A stretch of DNA of 64,000 nucleotides, taken from NCBI GenBank assembly GCA_016702705.1, contig JADJDM010000015.1, positions 1 through 64,000 of the forward strand. The letters are read 5' to 3'. This stretch comes from Bacteroidota bacterium (lineage in GTDB: Bacteria; Bacteroidota; Bacteroidia; B-17B0; Aurantibacillaceae). The position numbers were made by a program, and so were the translations under genes. Below are positions 63,611 to 64,000 of the stretch, piece after piece (positions within the stretch are counted from its first letter, which is position 1; every line of letters starts with the position of its first letter). Below the pieces are notes generated by a model. It was given only the letters and a program-made list of their open reading frames with translations, had not been told where the DNA came from and did no database searches.

Positions 63611-63613
63611 CGC

Positions 63614-64000
63614 TTAAAATTTTCTTGTAAAACTTAAATAAACACCTAATGCACCTTTACCACCAATTCCTCTGTACTCAACCGCATTAGGAAGGTTTTT
63701 AAGATTTGGTGCAATGTATTTTGTTTCAAAACCATAGTTCCATTTTTTTCGCACATAAGTATAACCCAATTGTGGTGCAACAATCCAATGATTTGTTTGT
63801 TTCACATCATGGGCTTTTTTATTTGCTAACTCAAACCAGTTTTCGATACCCACATACACAAAACTTTTCTTGGGTTTAATTTCCCAATAGGCATTTACAT
63901 CTAATTGAGGCCAACACTTAAATTTCTTTTCCCATTTATCGAAGGCAAGATTTAAAACTGGATTTACACTAAAGCCCAAACGCAAACTATCATTATAATA
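63614..64000 (-). CDS. Outer-membrane beta-barrel protein, N-terminal part beyond window
   Basis: The open frame continues past the right edge (YYNDSLRLGFSVNPVLN is still open). The visible 129 residues alternate polar and hydrophobic strands, with VDVNAYWEI-like LDVNAYWEIKPKKSFVYVGI and an end YLSFTRKF with terminal Phe, as in outer-membrane barrels. It is 4 bp upstream of the hydrolase gene, so the two are probably cotranscribed. Confidence 0.55.
   Translation of the reverse strand, partial: YYNDSLRLGFSVNPVLNLAFDKWEKKFKCWPQLDVNAYWEIKPKKSFVYVGIENWFELANKKAHDVKQTNHWIVAPQLGYTYVRKKWNYGFETKYIAPNLKNLPNAVEYRGIGGKGALGVYLSFTRKF

Noticed and set aside
1..64000. Prophage, complete insertion sequence or antibiotic gene cluster
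   Set aside because: No integrase, transposase, capsid or tailored biosynthetic genes are visible; gene content is mainly housekeeping.

Overview
This window comes from a low-GC member of the Bacteroidota, probably an uncultured lineage known from an assembled genome. The evidence is a recurring TAnnTTTG promoter element (many copies, several with a TTG or TTTG box about 20 bp upstream), an almost complete lack of Shine-Dalgarno sequences, a carboxypeptidase-like TonB receptor, a GIN-domain (DUF2807) protein, futalosine-route menaquinone synthesis (mqnC), a 51-residue L34, DUF2723/GT117 and UMF1-type transporters. I cannot fix the family or genus from sequence alone. No prophage, complete insertion sequence, rRNA operon or CRISPR array is visible.

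Layout. 0-3.4 kb: a badly frameshifted GT117 (DUF2723) membrane protein running off the left edge, then tRNA-Gln. 3.4-8.1 kb: VOC protein, cinA, a DUF4197 lipoprotein, heme A synthase, a secreted protein. 8.2-15.8 kb: higBA toxin-antitoxin, rsfS-ftsH (rsfS with a histone-H1-like tail), birA, small enzymes, an amino-acid permease. 16-25 kb: GIN-domain protein, yqjF-GNAT, rimM, trmN6-folA, universal stress protein, two tandem POT peptide transporters. 25-37 kb: nth, an ATP:cob(I)alamin adenosyltransferase coupled to a TonB receptor, a serine hydrolase, a PIN-domain toxin-antitoxin pair with a clear operator, the B12-dependent fused mutase icmF, and an AAA ATPase preceded by five tandem 32-bp repeats. 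37-46 kb: mqnC, leucyl aminopeptidase, pdxA, rpmH (too short for ordinary ORF cut-offs), an ABC exporter operon with a PstS-like lipoprotein, pfkA. 46-54 kb: fic, a gap with a tRNA-Leu fragment, dipeptidyl peptidase III, methyltransferase, miaE, UMF1 transporter, OmpA protein. 54-64 kb: rpsT, a dead sdpR/sdpI-like pair, plsY, an S41 protease, a Rieske-like lipoprotein, a Nudix enzyme, a WG-repeat protein, a hydrolase and a partial outer-membrane protein.

How genes fit together. The adenosyltransferase can supply adenosylcobalamin to IcmF about 6 kb away. RimM, RsfS, L34, S20, TrmN6 and MiaE serve ribosome or tRNA maturation. Most of the rest are single genes or short two- to three-gene operons ending in intrinsic terminators.

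Caution about the sequence itself. Besides the GT117 gene, ten otherwise normal genes are each split by a single one-base change, and in every case restoring one base of a 3-6 base homopolymer rebuilds a full-length family protein. I read these mainly as homopolymer errors of the assembly and annotate those genes as single coding regions. The sdpR/sdpI relics differ: they have real deletions and look like true pseudogenes.

Most interesting for follow-up: the five 32-bp tandem repeats before the AAA ATPase (35438-35597), the H1-like tail on RsfS, the 127-bp imperfect hairpin between pdxA and rpmH, the tRNA-Leu fragment at 47886, and the operator arrays of the PIN toxin-antitoxin and fic loci.
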